Source: Ascidia mentula
Taxonomy: Eukaryota; Chordata; Ascidiacea; Phlebobranchia; Ascidiidae
Reading direction: 5' to 3'
Length of the DNA stretch: 64,000 nucleotides
NCBI GenBank assembly: GCA_947561715.1
Contig: OX387200.1
Span: 15,192,501 to 15,256,500, forward strand
Positions 37,237 through 58,200 of the stretch are shown in pieces. A program made the translations under genes and the position numbers. Each line of letters opens with the position of its first letter. Position 1 is the first letter of the stretch. The notes below the pieces were generated by a model. That model was not told the DNA's origin. It was given only the letters and a program-made list of their open reading frames with translations, and ran no database searches.

Positions 37237-39479
37237 ATGAAAAGGCCGATTCTTCTGCCTTTCTGCAGGCAGTACAGCGACCAGTGGCTGCCATCTGGCT
37301 CTAGTCACGCTGGGAACTATACAACAGCGAGTTTGGTCACCTCAGCCGACGTGCCAGCAGACCATCGCACGGTTTGGGAGACGCTTCACTCTTCTTGTCA
37401 GCGCTCTTCAAACGTGGTGCTCGGATTTGCGGCCGTCTTTATTGTAGTCTGTACCACTCTCAATCTGCTGGCAATTTTTACGGCGATCCACGTCAAAGTG
37501 GAGGAGTCCTTGACTAAAGAAGATGAGGATTCGATAAAACGGAGATCCACCTATAAGAAATCTTTATGGGTAAGTGTTTTATGTGGAGTTTAAAATATGC
37601 CAAATCTTCATGAATGTGTTTTGTCGAACAGTGGCTTGACCGTTTGAATTAATAACTGCGTAATATGTTTATTTACTGTTATTAAGCATGAGTTATGCGT
37701 GAACTGCATGTAGCTTGAACAGTTGAGTCATCATCTGTTTGCGTCAATCTGTTTACCAACAACTAATGACGTCCAATGAGCCCAACTTAAATCTACATTT
37801 ACTTTAAGTCGCAGGCGATGTTGCTTTGCTCTCTGGCGCTGTCTGGTCTGATAGCGAGCTGCGTTCTGGTTCCAGCGCTTATGGTGGCGGCTTACGAGAT
37901 GTTGTTCTTCAGTGAAACGGAAGATGCAGCTGCACGTCTTACCCTTTCTAAACAAGTCTCACTCGGAGTTTTTCACTTTGTTGTATCTTTGAGCCTTTAC
38001 TCGATTCTCGGAGCCGTCTGCGAACGCTGGGTGGCGCTCATAAGCATTAAACCACACGAGTATTTGTGTAAAGTGTCCAACCCCGTTATGGATCTTAAAA
38101 ACAAAATGAAGTTGAACAAGAAATCGCCTGAAAACGAACCCTCCTGTTTTGCGAATCGCATCCCTTTGATAACTTACTTGCTCTTCTCGTTGGGAACAAG
38201 TACAGCTTTAGCGGTGGTGAGCGTTATTTACGGACAAGAGCGTTTTTTACTCTACGGCGACGATTTACGAATCGAACAACTGCACCCACTATCGAGTTAC
38301 CTTACCATTCCGGATGATCGCATTCACGCAATGTCAGTTTTGTATTTGGTTCTTCTCTTTGTGCCGGCTGTTTCTTTGGTAATTTGCTTCGCGGCTGCTG
38401 CTGTGGCACTGATGAAAACAAGATCTAACGCCATGAGACTAACCAGTTACCAACAAGCTCAAGCTCGCGTGTACTGCAAGTCTCGTAGCGGGAGCAAATC
38501 CAACGACGATTCGAAACCGATGAAAACGGATAGATTGGCCAAGAACCCGAGCTTGAGGATTGGGCCTAACGGAGTTCAAACAGTTTCAAGCAGGGAGAAC
38601 GTTTGTTATTCGCACAAGCAGGAACATGCCGCTCAAGTAACGTCAAACTGTCAGGAAGTGGATTTGAGCGGGGTGATCACTGACAGCATCCAGATGCAAC
38701 AGGACGGCGCCGCCAATAAGACATACGACAGTGTCAGGCTTCCACCACCACCGGAATGGTTGAAATTTTCCTCTATTAAGAGAAGCGACACAATTTCTTC
38801 AGCTGTTAAGGTTGACGATCTGGCCACTACCCCACTTTCTGTGCCCTACGACAGCGCCGTTTCGTTTTTTGGCGAGATTGCGCAGACCAAAGCGACGCTG
38901 GGAACCTACGCAGTGGTTTTCTTGCTTATGTTGCCTCTTTATTCGTTGCTAGCTATTGATGTGTTCGCCGACCCAGACGGCTTACTTGGTTATCGACTGA
39001 ACGGTATATCATCCAAATGGCAAGATACCCTATTTCACAATATGCGGGTGGTTTCATTCACCACCACAGATTTCTCCGTAATGCTTTTGTTTCTGTATCT
39101 CTTTGCCGGATCGCTGCCGTTTATTTTGATGCTGTCATTTTCGCAGCCATATTCACGTGCTGCGAAGTCCTGTCTCCGAAAACTTTGCTGTCTTAAAGCG
39201 AAACCAAAAAAGGAAACCAAATCGGAGGAGTTGGACATACTCAAAGCCGGATCATCGCGACGGAGGAAAACCAACGTACAAGATAGAGAGGAGAATTCGC
39301 GGCGTGATAAGCGCACGCCTAGAATAAGTTGGATGAATAACCACGCAGAATACTGGCAATCCTTCTCACGTCGCTCTAATACTCCTTCCGAACGACCCTG
39401 GCATCCATCCCAGCGTCCACGAAGCAGCTACATCGAAAATATTGTAAATATTGACGAGCGATTTGAAGCCGATGCTTAA
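37237..39479 (+). CDS. Divergent rhodopsin-class (7TM) receptor with long third cytoplasmic loop
   Basis: Two exons, 37237-37569 and 37815-39479, give 665 residues. Seven hydrophobic segments are visible: about 59-84, 112-140, 162-187, 228-250, 281-310, 473-495 and 526-552. The N-terminus has an NYT glycosylation site (about 27) and no signal peptide. ERW replaces DRY at the end of TM3 (181-183), TM1 keeps an Asn (N76), and TM6 has LMLPLY in place of CWxP. TM7 lacks NPxxY (AGSLPFILM instead). There is no cysteine at the usual top of TM3. The third loop is long (about 160 residues) and Ser/Lys-rich; CLRKLCC after TM7 could be palmitoylated. The intron falls between TM1 and TM2. I cannot name a ligand or subfamily. 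Alternatively it could be a non-class-A 7TM protein. Confidence 0.8.
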
Positions 39480-41084
39480 ATACGAAATTTGTTCTAGCTG
39501 ATAAAATAGTGCAAAATGTTTCGCAATATAACTAACAAAGTATTTTCTCGAGAGCTATTTGTTTCTGTACATGCTTCAACATTGTTATATCTTAAGTTTG
39601 TTTTGCAAGTTATTGTTGATTGATATATATGCCTAATAACGCTTGTGACCAATAACGTTAAATCATTATTTGTAAGAATTTCCGTAATGCAATGTGTATT
39701 AAGTATAACAAAAACGGGAACTTTAGTTCATCTGTGTCGACAGACTTATGCGGGTCCACATCGGTGTTGTTGATAAAATGCGGACAAAAAGACCAAAAAA
39801 CACACATGAACAAAAAACAAACAAACTGAAAAGCAAACGGAAGAAGGGAGATTTTAATAACTGCATATAAGCAGAGTGATGATGGTAATATTGTTATGAG
39901 AGATACATGTGGATTTCTAGTTTGTAAATAAGTCTTGTTTTTTTATAATATCTAATTCCTTGGCATGGTATGAGAGTGAAACGGGTTAAAGGTACTACTG
40001 GGGAGTGGGCTGCTGTTAAGAATAGTATTTAATTTTTCACTGACAGGACTGATCCTCCGATCCAACCACCAATATCGTATTGATGATGAGAATATACGAA
40101 TCAATAATAATTTTTTTTAGCGTGTTAATATCGTGTCGCAAGTTTGAACTGGAGTGAACTTAAAGCAAGAAAATAGAAATTAAAACTTTTGCTTTTCCTG
40201 CTAAACAGCTTTGAAAAAATTGTAGCGTTGTTTATCCGAACTAGTAAGCACTTTTTTATCGAGATATTGACACAAGATGTTTATTTCTTTAATTTCATTG
40301 AACAAAATTTTCATTTGTTCTTAAAACCTTGCAAATACTGTAACTTGACCTTTGGTATTACATAGCAGACAAGTAAGAAAACAGGGGGTTTACCCGCAAA
40401 ACTGGCGTAACGTCAGTTTTCTGGAACCATAGCCTTGTATGACACACTGTCACCTTTGAGTCAAAGAAAAAAAATTGTTGATGAAACTTATATTTCTGCA
40501 ACTGTATGTTTACTATTTTGGGTGAACTAAGGCAAAAAATAAATGTTGTGACGTCACCAACTTGTTATGATACTCTCATAGAGATCGTAAAGGTTTGTTC
40601 AAGTTTCATGATTGTCGTGCTGGTGCTGACGAACGTTGGTGATGTGTTGGTTTGGTCGTTGATGTTGGTTTGGCCGCTGTGGAAAGATTGGATTGTGCTT
40701 GATAGATCATTAGGTTTGCAGGCTGTGATCGCCAAGTGTGGACCTGCACAGGGCGATCCTGCCTTATCATGCGAAACATGAAAAATCTTAAAAGAAATAC
40801 GTTTATAAACTCACCTGAAAAAAAATTGCTTGGTTTTAAATATTTATTGTTGTACAATTGTGTGTTTCACTGAACTAATATATATGCCGACGAACTATCA
40901 CCTCATACCAAATATTTTACCGTTGACAGCCTCACTGTTGCATTGTTTAATAGTTTGTATTAAAACTTTTAACAAATGTACTCTTTGCAGACTACACTGA
41001 CACTGGTTTTGGTGCTGTTTAATTTCGTCACTTAATTGCAACAGAAAACATTCTTGTTTCAATTGATTCCAAAATTTTGGAAAT
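39480..41084. other. Intergenic between the receptor and AKT genes
   Basis: It contains the receptor 3' UTR and the AKT 5' region. A possible polyadenylation signal AATAAA is at 40538-40543, about 1 kb from the stop. A 23-bp imperfect palindrome with an ACGTCA half-site is at 40398-40420. A T-rich tract ending in CAG at about 40990 could be a 5' splice acceptor of an AKT leader. No coding exon is seen. Confidence 0.4.
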
Positions 41085-49772
<8,688 letters not shown>

Positions 49773-52241
49773 GGCAAACTCCACTACGGTGGACTCCATA
49801 ATCAGCGAGATGTAGATCGTCTCGAACGAGTGCCCGCATGACGGCGCCAAAGCGCACCTGGCGATCCTTTTTTATTTGCGCTTATCCGTTGCCCATTATT
49901 GTCGGCGAGTTTGTTAGAAATATTCGTAACACAAATTGTACCAACGCTCGCACTATATACATTTATATATACATGCATATATATTCGTATATCTACATAG
50001 ATATAAACGCATGATCGTGTGCATTGCTCTATGCCCGTGCTGCTCACATAACACCACTGACTTACACCGCCAATGATAGAACGCCTGGTCATCCTAAGGA
50101 ATACAGACCGAGTCAACAATTCATGTAGGTGGCATTTAAATCTTCTTCCGTCCCATTGTTCGGTTTGGGTGAAAAAAATTCACCACCAGTTTATGTTTTA
50201 ATTTTTACCGTTTATCCTTTGAATGATTAACTCACGCCTTCCCCCACACAGTTACCAAGTTAATTTTCTCTAATCAAAGAAAGAACACATTCAGTGACAA
50301 GTTCTCCCGCCAATTAGCGTACATTTCTCACATGGATTGCCCAATTTAGGGAATTAATATCAAGTATCACCCATATCATAAACCGCAGTACAACTCAATA
50401 CTGCGCGTTTGGTGCGTTTTCATTTTTTAAAACTGTTGTTCGTCGTATTCGCCTGAATGGCGGAACCTCTTCCGACGGCGATATGTTGTTTCGTAACTTC
50501 TCTTCTCAGCAACTCTCCTTACCGTCATCTACACTGGTGCTCCCGGTGGGACCTTCAGGTGGCATGTGTCCGGTTGCGATCTGGGTTATTCCTCAACCAA
50601 GTGTTTTCAAAAACAATTTAATTTTTCGGTGTCCACTTGGCGTTTCGCGCCCTTAACTTCGCTAAATGAGATGTAAAAGCAGCGTATTTTGTGTTATCCG
50701 ACGAGCGCTTATTAATCTTGTTGTTTCGACCGCTTTGCGCCTGACCCGTGTCTCCTCTCATCTCACCCCTTTTTAGTATCTTATAGCGCTCCGTTACTTT
50801 ACCAACTGTTGTTTTTGTACTTTTTATTGTCTGCTCGGGTGTGGATGACGTAGCACCCCCTTTTCTAGGCCGGCGCCTAAGTTCCGGTAAAATGTTGTGC
50901 TGTTTAAGTTGGCGTTGTCTGAAAAAAAACGCCAGCATAAAGCGACTTATCACTAACGTAGTTACGCTGTGCTAGAAATTGTTAAAAAGCGCGAAGTTGA
51001 AATTAAAGATCACATGAGAGAAACTGGTTTGTTGTCAGTCAAGTTATTGATCAACAATATCAAGCATTTCCTTGTTTTATTTTGGCTAATATATCCAAAA
51101 ACTGTAGTGCTGTTCATTGTCACAAGACTGATACGACTTATTTGATGATTTAAATACTAGTAACGTAGTCAATTCTAGGCCTCCATAACGTATTGTTTTA
51201 TTTGCCAGTGACACCAATTACATCCAAAAGACTCCTTTTTATAATCATTTCCATTTTAATAAACCCACAAACGCTTGTTGGGGTCTTACTTCCAGGATGG
51301 AAAAATTAGAGAGAAAAATTAAATGCAGGTTTCGTATGGAGCCTAACCTGATATCCTACATGGAGAGTAAATCAGTAGGTGTAAGATAGACCTAATATAA
51401 AACTACACTTTTGGTGTGAGCACTTGTTTAGGTGATTGCGCCTAAACACAAGCTGAAACTACCCGTATTCAAAGAGGTTACTTTGGAATAACACGAACAT
51501 AATCAGTCAGAAGTGCGGGTATATGATCTCTATTTTCTGCAACACGTGGTAGTTTTAAACAGAATTTAACGTACGGTAGAAAATAATCCGGGACGGATGG
51601 ATAACAACAAAATGACAGCAATGCAAACATACAAACGCACACAACACATTCCGCACATCTAAAGGTAAAGTATCGTCGTCATAGCTAGCAACTTCACAAT
51701 GCCAAACATGTCAAGAAGGCAGACCTGTCTAGTGGTAGGAACTGAATGGATGGGCAACCGGTGCAAAGCAGCTGCAGGATACAAAAATATAAACTTTAGC
51801 AATACAAAGAAAATCTATTGTCTGGTTGACACACAGATAGTCGCGCGCAAAACGCGGCACCTCAGTCAGTTCTGAGCGAATGCTACAATCTGCAGATCTA
51901 TGGCACTTCATAATAATACAGCAATAGAATGTCCACTACAGCTACTTGGTCAGGTAGCGTAGTATGCAGTTTAGCTCTTGCGTTGTACAGCGGAAGACTA
52001 CAACAAGCATGATAAACTTGATGGGTCAAGTAATCACCTACAGTTAATACCGCGAGTTGGATTGATAGGGGATCAGATATAATGTATGCTACTAATGGTG
52101 CTACAGAATACCTTATTACAACGCAGATGTAACACCCATTACAAATGTACAGCACTAACACGGCTAAAAAAATGCAAATGGTCGGAAACTGCTACACCGC
52201 GGCAAGGAATCTTGTAAACGAGGAAAGTGGTCCATTCTTTT
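49773..52241. other. Convergent 3' region between AKT and the pericentrin-like gene
   Basis: No supported coding exon. A plus-strand AATAAA at 51258-51263 would serve AKT (3' UTR about 1.5 kb). A minus-strand AATAAA (TTTATT at 51197-51202) would serve the pericentrin-like gene (about 1.05 kb). A basic 111-codon minus-strand frame at 50618-50953 has no recognisable domain and is not annotated. A short TA-rich stretch lies near 49960-50000. Confidence 0.4.
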
Positions 52242-55200
52242 TTATCTGGGATATCGGTGCGATCCTTGTCCAAGCTTATGCTGAATGTTTTCCAGCTTTC
52301 TGATGTATTCGTTCAGTGATGGATCTGATTCGCCCTGCCTCCACCTGAAATTGTATTGTGAAGGTTTACATGGTGTTGTGTATTGGAACATCGTTAACAA
52401 GTTTTAACAGCACAACAACACGCTAGAGCAGTGATTCCCAACCTTTTTGTGGTTGCGTACCATTTCGAGGTGAAACAATTTCGACGCGTACCACCTAGTT
52501 GAGTGTTACAAAGTAACCAAGGGGATGAAGTGAAAAACATTTCATTTAACGATTTTTTTTCAAAACTATATGCGCAAATTACGAAAACGTGCTCGCGTAC
52601 CACCGGTTGGGAAATACTGAGCTATAGGTTACAAGCTTTTGCCAAACTATAACACTTACAATTGTCGCCAGATAACATGAATATACCACAGTACCTTTCT
52701 AGTGACGCATATGCAACAGCAGCGGACGGGGATAGATGTCTTCTTTCAGAAGCTCCTCCGTACGAGGTATCTCTATCGTACCCACCCCCGTACGGAGAAT
52801 AACCCGATGTACCCGCTCTGCGCGAGTCCAAGTAGGGAGATGTATCGTGCACGGGAGTTTCGGTTGAGTAGCGACTCGAAGATCTCGACGATCTCGACCC
52901 GTACGAGTCCTCGGGCCTGTAACCGCCGGATTGGTCGAGGAGGTTTGGAGAAGGCGTGCGATGGGCGTGTCTGTCGTATGGTGGGGTGTTGAGGTCGGTG
53001 CGACGTCGAGCGCCGTGTGATGACGCGGATGTACCTGATGACGAATAGGATTAATTATTTATGGATATTATTTGGAAAAGCATTGAAGAAATGAAAAAAT
53101 GCATTAAATACAAACGTACTAGAGAAATGCAATGAGCAGTTCGTGGCTGCAGGTTTAGAAAAAAAGCAGACGGCAAATAACTTCTACTTACCATTCACAG
53201 GAACAGAAGAAGCGACGCCATGTTTGTTCTGTATTGCCGCCGACACGTTGTTACTTGCCCTTCGCCACTTCCGCACCAGGAACTTCAACCTGTACCAGAG
53301 ACACAAAAGTAATGTAGCAAATATTCTCACATTTTGTCGAGGGTTAAAGCAAGCATTTACCTCTGAACCGCAATCACCGCCCGCACTGCGCTCCTAAATC
53401 GAGTGAAGGCCGGCGATCTGTGAGGAATTCGACGTCTCAGGGAATCCGTGCTCGGATACGCCCCCATGCGGGCGATTAGGGCAAGTGTGGCTTCCTCACA
53501 ATCCTGTAAATATCAGTTTAAATATGTAAACCTGCTTGTAAGAGCTTTGATTGCAGGTTGAGCGGATTATAAATCAGCATTTCAATTCTACTTTTCTCAG
53601 CATATTGCAGAACAAGACAAGAAATAACACAAAAATGCCAATTCACAACTTAAAAAAAGGAAAATACAAAGTATATGAGGTCGTAGGCACGAAAAACTTG
53701 AGAGTTACAAAATAGTAAAGCCAGAGCTAATATGCTAATCATAGTAGAGGAAACGTTCCGAACAATGCTGTGTTTATAATCAATGTTGTAAGTTAACTCG
53801 GTTGCAACAGGGCGCACACAGAAGCGGGCAGCCAACTACAAAGACCAGCAAAACAAAATAATTGAACCACTTCACGTGACAACAAATAACCCCGAATTTT
53901 TTAAACGCTCATTTTATATTTCAGAGATATAAAAAGGAAAAACTAACCTGGAATCCTCCCAGTAGAAGCAACAGATATCGTTTTTGGTAAACAAGCGATT
54001 TTCGAAAACTCTCGGCTCGCAAATATCGAGTGTAGAGTTTATGCATCCGGGTCGCCATCTTTTGCTGGTTTTCCTGCGACGGCGACTGAAAGTAAACAAA
54101 ATCTGTGTTGTTGATCACTTTAAAAAGGTTTGAACAAGATGAGGTCATGTCCGAAAATGACAGATTATATTAGAAATATGCTTATGACAGCCAATATATG
54201 ACAGCCATATAATTTTATGCAACAAAGTGACTTTCGCCACAGCTGGAAAAGGTTGTTTAACAAACAAGGATTGATTCTTAAAGGAAACCAACTGACCTGG
54301 TCGATAGCCAGTGAACCGTTTTCTCTGTGGGGTTTGATCTCAACATCCTCCTTCATTTGCGCAATCGCGTCCCTCATTTCTCTCGCCTCACCAGCACACC
54401 GAGCTGCGTAATCCGAAAGTTCGGCGTTTTCTTGGAGCAACTGATCGTTGAACTGGGCAGGTGACACACCAGAGTACTGGGCCTGAAAGAATAAAATACA
54501 TTCGTTGTACCTAAAAATAGAACAAGGTGATAATGCTAGTAGTTTTTAAACAACAGCGAAAAACTACATAAAATATCACTAATTGTCCAGAACAGATGAT
54601 GCGCGTTGTTCTCTTTGATGTGGACAAGTTTGTTGTACAGAGATTACAGAATATAAGCCATAATAATAATTTTTTAACCGAGTAAAACAGAAAACCTATA
54701 ATGCAGATTTTTACTTACGCGTTTTGGAATGGATAACTCGGTATAAAGATCTTTCAACTCCGACTGCATATCACCCAGTGTACGTTTCACAGACTCCAGC
54801 TTCTCACCGTCGGAGGACAGCAGAGAGCTGGATGGTGAGGTGTAGTCACGTGATGGCGTTTGGTGAGCAGTATGATCAACAAGATTCTATCAAACATTAG
54901 GAATGTTACAGCCTGCTTGTAAATTAACTATGAGCGACTTGGGAAACATACTTGGAACTTTGACGCCTCCAGTTGCAGCCTCTGACGTATCGATTCGAGC
55001 TGGCGTCGGTTGGTTAAAAGTGCGTCTTTGGTTTCGCCGGGTGAGGGTTCACCGTTCACACTCTGTTTGTCCTCCAACATGCAAATCGTGCGATGTGCTT
55101 CCCTGTTCTGAGCCTTCAACATACAACGAATACCCGTTGAAACCTGGAGTTAGGGGGAAGTACACTAACGAAACGATCATTTTCAGTCCGGCACATACAT

Positions 55201-58200
55201 TACCATGACCCATAAATATTCACCCATAACTAATCCAGAGATGGTGGTTTTGGTTTTAGACAAGCACAACGAAACAGATGACATGTTTAGATACCTTTTC
55301 AGTTTCGAGGGCGGACTGTAACTCCAAGCGAGCTCTTTTCTCACGAGCAACCGCCTCGTCACGTGACATGCGCTCTTGCTCCAGTCTGTGATTGGCTGCG
55401 GTTTGCCTTTCCTCTGCGTCACGCATGACTGCCTCCTTCTCGTGGGTGGCGGCTTCGACCCGAGCTTGCATTCTCTCCGTCTCTAGTTTCGCTTCCTCTG
55501 CAAGAGAATATGGACCGGATTTAACTCGGAAGAATCAGCAAAGCATTGACAAAAGAATGCTTCATGTTTATCACATAGCAATTAACACGCAACTAATTTA
55601 TACAAAAAAAACTCCAAGACGAGCATCATAATTCGAATTTAAAATAATTTTTGAAAAAGTTTGGTCACCGCATTTTTAAACACCAATGATTATTTGGTGC
55701 CGATATTCAGTCAGTTTGACTCACCTAAAATGTTTTGCAGGTCATTCACTGTCGCCCTATCTTGCGCGCGAGCTTCGGCTATCATTGCTCTTTCGCTCTC
55801 TAGCGCCTCTCGCGCTTGACGACTAGCCACAGCTTCCCGCTCGAGGGCGCCGCGGAGTTCAATGCATCGTTCCTGTTCAGACTTCACTGCGGCTGACAGA
55901 TCGTCACACCTTAAACAGAAATCATGCGGGTAATTTAAACTGAACAGCATTGTAGGTTACAGATAAAAAAGGAGCATGGTTTAGATATATATAAATGTAC
56001 TTGGCACAAACTTATCATGCATTAGCTGTACACAGTGTACAGTCCACATAAACCATGACGCCATTCACAAAACAACACAGTACACATGTAAGGCTTACCA
56101 CCGCTGCCTGAAGGCGAATGTAATAATGACAAAAAGGTGAAAAATAAAACTCTAATTTAAGCACAAAAAATTGACGTTTTCAATAAACAAATTAACCAAA
56201 CATTTTGATAGAATCTTTTACTAAAAACAATAAATTAATTGATGAAATCAGGCGGGAAAGTGAAATTATAAAGGTTCGATGTATTTTAAGCAATCGCAAC
56301 TCACCGGTTGGTCAGTCGAATAACTTCATCATAGGCGGTCGCCCTCTCATTCGCCAACTCCTGGTGGAGGTTTGTCACCTTCTGTCTCTCCGACTCAACA
56401 GCTGTCATGGCCTCACGTCGTCTCGCTTCCTCGGTAGCAAGCGCATCGTTCAGTTCCTGAAATGTTTATCATGTTAATGTCAAATCCGATTGCATGTGCC
56501 AATAGTAAAACTAATACATTGTACGGTTCAGTAAATAACGCTGTAACGCAAGTAATCGCCGCAGAGATTTGTCTAATAACAATATGCAGGTTAAAAAGTT
56601 GTTTTAATTTTCCTATTTCATGACAAATGTTTGCTGTGAGGCGAAGGTGAAAAACGCACACTGTGTAAAACTTGTTTTGAGAACTTCATGTATTTCAATT
56701 GGCTGAATATGTTTTACATATGATTGGGGGTCCGAGAAGAAACAGATTCACAATCCTGCGTTGGTTACAGTGTCGTAAAGTATGGATGTTTTTACCTTGA
56801 TCGTGTTTTCATCATGCTTGAGAGCATTTTCCATTTGCTTCTTTTCCTCTTCCGCCTCCTCCGATCTTTTCTCAGTCGTATCCTCCACATCCCGGATTCT
56901 CTCCTCCGCTTCAACAAGTTTCCTCTCTTGAGCCTCCAGAGTTGTTCTGAAGTGAGAAAAATAACGAAAGTTTAATCCGGGTTGTTTGTTTTAAATATTT
57001 CGAACGTGCGAATTTTCTATCGTTTGGATTCTAGTTTATGGGTAAAAAATTTTTCCGAACTTTTTGGTCGCATGCAGATTAAGTTTGAGCAAATAGCGGT
57101 GGTAACGTTAAAGATTTTAAATCTGAAAAACTCCACAGAACAATGTCTTGAAAGTAGGCTTTTATACTCAGTGATGCTAAAGCTATTGGTTCCGACAAGT
57201 AAGTTTTGGGGACACATAGTTACTAAATTACGGAATTTTTTTGAAGCTCTATCATTGCATAAAAGCAGCTTCAATGATGACGTAACAATAAAAAAATTCC
57301 CAGAAGACAGAAAAAACGACATCTTACTTGAGATCTTCGATTTGTTCTTGGGCGGCCGCTTCATTCTTCGCAGCCAGTTCGTTGAAAGCCACAATTTCAG
57401 TTGACAATTCACAAGATCTTTCCCGAGCTCGTTCCAGGGCAGGCAACACCGCATGTGATTTTTGTTGTTCGTTCTCCAACGAAGTTTGGAGGTCCTCGGT
57501 GAGCGCCTGCTCTTGCTGGAGCCGCGAATTGATCAATTCCACTGCACGGGGAAGATATACGTGTATGTTACATTGTAGAAACAGTAGGGCAGCTTACATG
57601 ATGTCTGTGCCCGAATTGAAGAGTGTGTGGAAACTACGCGTTTTTTTTCCCGGGATATACCAAAACCCGTTTCCTTGCTTGGATTTTCTACCTTTGTGAC
57701 GAAACCCGGATACGGCGCATTGTTGTGTGCGGTTTATGGATATTAGTTTCTACGTTTCAAATTGATGATCTAACGTGAAGCAAAATTTCGCGACATACGA
57801 AGGGAATAGTTTTCGTTGCGGGTTTGGCCTTGATCGCAATGAAAGAAAAATCGCCGACGGAAAACTAATGTAACAATACATTGTTTGTTAACTAAATAAG
57901 AATTAGGGTAATACATGTATAATCTCGACCACTTACGTTGTTGCTTAAGGCCGGATTGAGTTTGTCTCGCTGCTTCCTCTTTATTTCTCATTTGCTCCTG
58001 AAGATCTTGAACGCGATCCTGAAGCTACAGGAAACATATGGTTGGTCAAAGGCGTTTCGCAAACACAACAAAAATTAATCGTACCTGAGCCTGTTGTTCT
58101 TTCTTGTCCTCTTTTAGTTGTCTGATATCCTCAACCAACTGGTCACGGTCAGCCGCCAGAAGGCGCTCGAGCTCGCCCCGATGATGGAGATCCTGCATTG

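Noticed and set aside
50618-50953. 111-codon basic open frame on the minus strand
   Set aside because: No domain, no homology that I recognise, low-complexity K/R/T composition, and it lies in the convergent 3' region. Treated as chance.
57017-57454. 145-codon minus-strand open frame
   Set aside because: Its upstream part overlaps a coiled-coil exon in a different frame and the remainder is intronic; the frame of the real exon is fixed by its neighbours.
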